Below, one piece after another: positions 6,956 to 8,559 of a DNA stretch of 8,559 nt (the first letter of the stretch is position 1; every line of letters begins with the position of its first letter). Below the pieces are notes generated by a model. That model worked only from the letters and a program-made list of their open reading frames with translations. It searched no databases and was not told the origin of the DNA. Both the position numbers and the translations under genes were made by a program. Source of the stretch: Syntrophaceae bacterium UBA4778 (GTDB lineage: Bacteria; Desulfobacterota; Syntrophia; Syntrophales; UBA4778); the NCBI GenBank assembly GCA_002403175.1, contig DHHG01000055.1:1-8559 (forward strand), written 5' to 3'.

Positions 6956-8000
6956 AGGTTCCGTCTCTTTGAATTGATGGATTATCTTCGGAGACCTGCC
7001 GGAAACCATCCCGCATCGTCGCGTTTCGCAAGGTTCCTTCTGAACCTTTGCATAAAACGCCATAGGCCAGAAGACCGACGCCACCCCAGACGATCTGCTC
7101 CATTCTGAGTGCAATCCCGAATGTCAAACCGAGTGCCCCGCTGTAGTTCAATATTTTAAATGCCAGAACCCGAATGCTTTCCTGAAGACCTATCTCCAGC
7201 GGAATCGGGAAAGTCAGGATATCGAACCAGGTGGCCAGGGTCCAAATACCCGCGGCATTGAAAAAAGATCCGACCGTCAACAGGTGGAGGAAATACCACG
7301 TCCTTAATATGCCCACGAACATGCCGATAAAATGAAAGGACATGGACAGGAAGATCCTGCCCGGATACTGTCTGTAGAATATTTTGAGCATCTCATCCAC
7401 ATACGTGATCTGATCGGCTCCTTTGGCTAACATCCTTCCGCCTATCTTGCGCGCGACAAGCCATCGCAGCATGGAACCAAGCTTGCCGTATTTCTGGACC
7501 AGCAAAAAACCGATCAATCCCCCCAGGATCAGAATATTCATGGTAAGAATGCCGATAAAGCCTGCAGGGGATAATCGTATTCCCAATATGAAAAACATGG
7601 CTCCCAGAGTGGATAAGATGATCTGAGAAAGAGCGTATGTTACCTTCCCTATGATAACAGCCGTGACTGCCTCAGGACCCTTGTGCATTGAGTAGAGCAG
7701 GGATCCCCTTACGACCTCACCCCCGATGGTAGCTGTGGGAGTAAAATAATTAATGGAACTGCCGGCCATATAGATGCCGAATATTTTAGGGAAACTGAGG
7801 GATCTATGCGGCCCGGAAAGGCAAAAACTCCAACCGATGGAGTGAAATATTTTTGCGACACCTTCGATCAGCACGAAAGGGATGAATCCCCATCCCAATA
7901 AGTAAAGATCTCTAAGCAGGACGACAGGACCTATGCTCCAGATAAGAAATATAAGAAGACACAGCCCGACACCGATAGCGGCTATATGGAATTTCCTCAT
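6936..8000 (-). CDS. Flippase-like integral membrane protein (LPG-synthase TM family, HpnL-like)
   Basis: A 354-residue polytopic inner-membrane protein with about seven or eight hydrophobic segments (roughly 5-27, 35-58, 70-85, 112-140, 147-168, 214-240, 250-268, 285-315) and a polar tail of about 37 residues. Family hallmarks are NYFTPTATIGGEVVRGSLL at 84-102, corresponding to the conserved N..P...GG..VR segment of the lysylphosphatidylglycerol synthase TM/flippase-like family, and the later PIPLEIGLQES (265-275) block. The catalytic aminoacyl-transferase domain found in MprF-type enzymes is absent, so lipid aminoacylation is not expected; a role in moving or handling a lipid across the inner membrane is the family-based inference. 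HpnL of hopanoid clusters is the best-known relative in an hpnM/hpnN context. The ATG at 8000 has a good AGGTGAG site 5 nt upstream. Its end overlaps the start of the TolC-like gene by 20 nt. Confidence 0.88.
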   Translation of the reverse strand: MRKFHIAAIGVGLCLLIFLIWSIGPVVLLRDLYLLGWGFIPFVLIEGVAKIFHSIGWSFCLSGPHRSLSFPKIFGIYMAGSSINYFTPTATIGGEVVRGSLLYSMHKGPEAVTAVIIGKVTYALSQIILSTLGAMFFILGIRLSPAGFIGILTMNILILGGLIGFLLVQKYGKLGSMLRWLVARKIGGRMLAKGADQITYVDEMLKIFYRQYPGRIFLSMSFHFIGMFVGILRTWYFLHLLTVGSFFNAAGIWTLATWFDILTFPIPLEIGLQESIRVLAFKILNYSGALGLTFGIALRMEQIVWGGVGLLAYGVLCKGSEGTLRNATMRDGFRQVSEDNPSIQRDGTYETKND

Positions 8001-8005
8001 AAGGG

Positions 8006-8012
8006 CTCACCT
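8006..8012 (-). promoter_or_regulatory. Ribosome binding site of the flippase-like gene
   Basis: On the - strand AGGTGAG is followed by 5 nt and the ATG at 8000. It is the strongest Shine-Dalgarno match in the window and fixes the start of the flippase-like gene. Confidence 0.75.
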
Positions 8013-8046
8013 GGGAGACTCCTTACAATGAGATGCTGGGTAAGCA

Positions 8047-8559
8047 TTATTTCGGCAGCATTTGTTTCCCGGAGGACTTTCCAATCGCCTGCTGTTGTAA
8101 ACGCATTTTCTTCAGAAGCGAATTGAATGATTCCCGTTCAATGACCCGCGTAAAAGACTTCTGATAATTCTTTATGATGCTTACACCGTCGATTGAAACA
8201 TCCTGAACCAACCAGCTTCCGCTTTTGGGAAGCAGCGAATAATCGACCGCAATATTCTCATTCGCTCTGACTATTGTCGTCTGAACGAGAGCTGAATTTG
8301 ATTCCTGCTTCTCACGAGAATAAACGATTTTTTCCCTTTTCAGGAAATCGAGAACCAGCTTTGTGTAGGAGTCCTGAAACAGATCCTGAAAAATCCCACT
8401 GAACTCTTTTTGTTCGCTGGGGGTGAGATTCCGCCAATATCCGCCAAGTGCATTTTTAGACATCGTGTCGAAAGCAAAATTCTGGGCGATCACTTTTTTA
8501 ATATCGGTCCTTCTTTCGTCACGATGAGCAGTTCCTTGCAACTCAGGGGCATTCTGAAT
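8047..8559 (-). CDS. mlaC: MlaC/HpnM-type periplasmic lipid-binding protein (5'-partial)
   Basis: The C-terminal 170 residues of an MlaC (Ttg2D, toluene tolerance) family protein, a periplasmic carrier that holds lipid acyl chains in a hydrophobic pocket and shuttles them between membranes. Visible family features in order are FAFDTMSKNALGGYW, then LTPSEQKEFSGIFQDLF and a Tyr-rich helix (SYTKLVLDFL). A beta-sheet region with VDYSL follows, then the signature WLVQDVSIDGVSIIKNY and the final helices (FNSLLKKMR). The first possible initiator inside the window is a TTG at 8541, but the frame is open to the edge (IQNAPE precedes it) and a full member would carry a signal peptide and about 40 more residues, so the start lies outside. 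In hopanoid clusters the same family is called HpnM, and with HpnL- and HpnN-like neighbours that name may fit better. The next gene begins 46 bp downstream. Confidence 0.9.
   Translation of the reverse strand: MQNAPELQGTAHRDERRTDIKKVIAQNFAFDTMSKNALGGYWRNLTPSEQKEFSGIFQDLFQDSYTKLVLDFLKREKIVYSREKQESNSALVQTTIVRANENIAVDYSLLPKSGSWLVQDVSIDGVSIIKNYQKSFTRVIERESFNSLLKKMRLQQQAIGKSSGKQMLPK

Noticed and set aside
6575..7108. Open frame of 177 codons on the + strand
   Set aside because: It lies opposite the TolC-like N-terminus and the flippase-like C-terminus, both well supported on the - strand. It has a Cys/Arg-rich product without a domain.
6956..7114. N-terminal extension of the TolC-like gene to an in-frame start at 7114
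   Set aside because: It would put 53 non-hydrophobic residues ahead of a clear signal peptide and overlap the flippase-like gene by about 180 nt. The start at 6955 explains the signal peptide better.
8033..8047. Small hairpin ATGCT-loop-AGCAT between the MlaC and flippase-like genes
   Set aside because: It has only 5 bp of stem with no T-run on the - strand side. It is too weak to call a terminator or attenuator.
8524..8541. TTG at 8541 as the true start of the MlaC-type gene
   Set aside because: The frame continues to the window edge, the protein would lack a signal peptide and the first helix, and no ribosome binding site precedes it. The gene is cut by the window.
1..8559. CRISPR, tRNA, rRNA, insertion sequence or phage remnants
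   Set aside because: No repeated spacer pattern, transposase-like protein or tRNA-like fold was seen. Almost all bases are in six well-supported genes.

Overview
The window looks like chromosomal DNA of a Gram-negative, diderm bacterium. It encodes a TolC-type outer-membrane protein, a periplasmic MlaC-type lipid-binding protein and a large inner-membrane RND/MMPL transporter. The style of the genes suggests a Desulfobacterota (former Deltaproteobacteria, Syntrophales-like) genome: a multi-PAS hybrid kinase with a GGIAHDFNNLL-type H-box, hpn-type lipid transport genes, and moderate base composition. That placement is inference only. Coding density is very high and I see no mobile element, RNA gene or CRISPR array.

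Left part (1-2734, + strand): the 3' end of a hybrid histidine kinase gene (PAS-PAS-PAS-HisKA-HATPase-REC; its 5' end lies outside the window) is followed after 20 bp by a single-domain response regulator. Neither has a DNA-binding or enzymatic output domain. They form a phosphorelay whose final target is not visible here.

Right part (8559-2792, - strand): a compact four-gene operon is read right to left and converges on the two-component genes. Its order is an MlaC/HpnM-type periplasmic lipid-binding protein (5' end outside the window), an HpnL-like integral membrane protein of the lysylphosphatidylglycerol-synthase-TM/flippase-like family, a TolC-family outer-membrane efflux protein, and an HpnN-like RND (MMPL) transporter of 12 predicted membrane segments. 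Gene junctions are +46, -20 and +9 bp, and the ribosome binding site of the last gene overlaps the stop codon of the third. This tight packing suggests co-translation.

Taken together, the - strand genes look like a trans-envelope lipid export or trafficking apparatus. The flippase-like protein and the RND pump would handle lipid in the inner membrane, MlaC would carry it across the periplasm, and the TolC-like protein would sit in the outer membrane. The hpnL-hpnM-hpnN trio is known from hopanoid gene clusters; the TolC-like gene embedded in it is the less usual part. No hopanoid biosynthesis gene is in view, so the substrate is open. The convergent intergenic gap (2735-2791) is only 57 bp and holds an imperfect inverted repeat that runs into the end of the RND gene. 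Promoters of both transcription units must lie outside the window.
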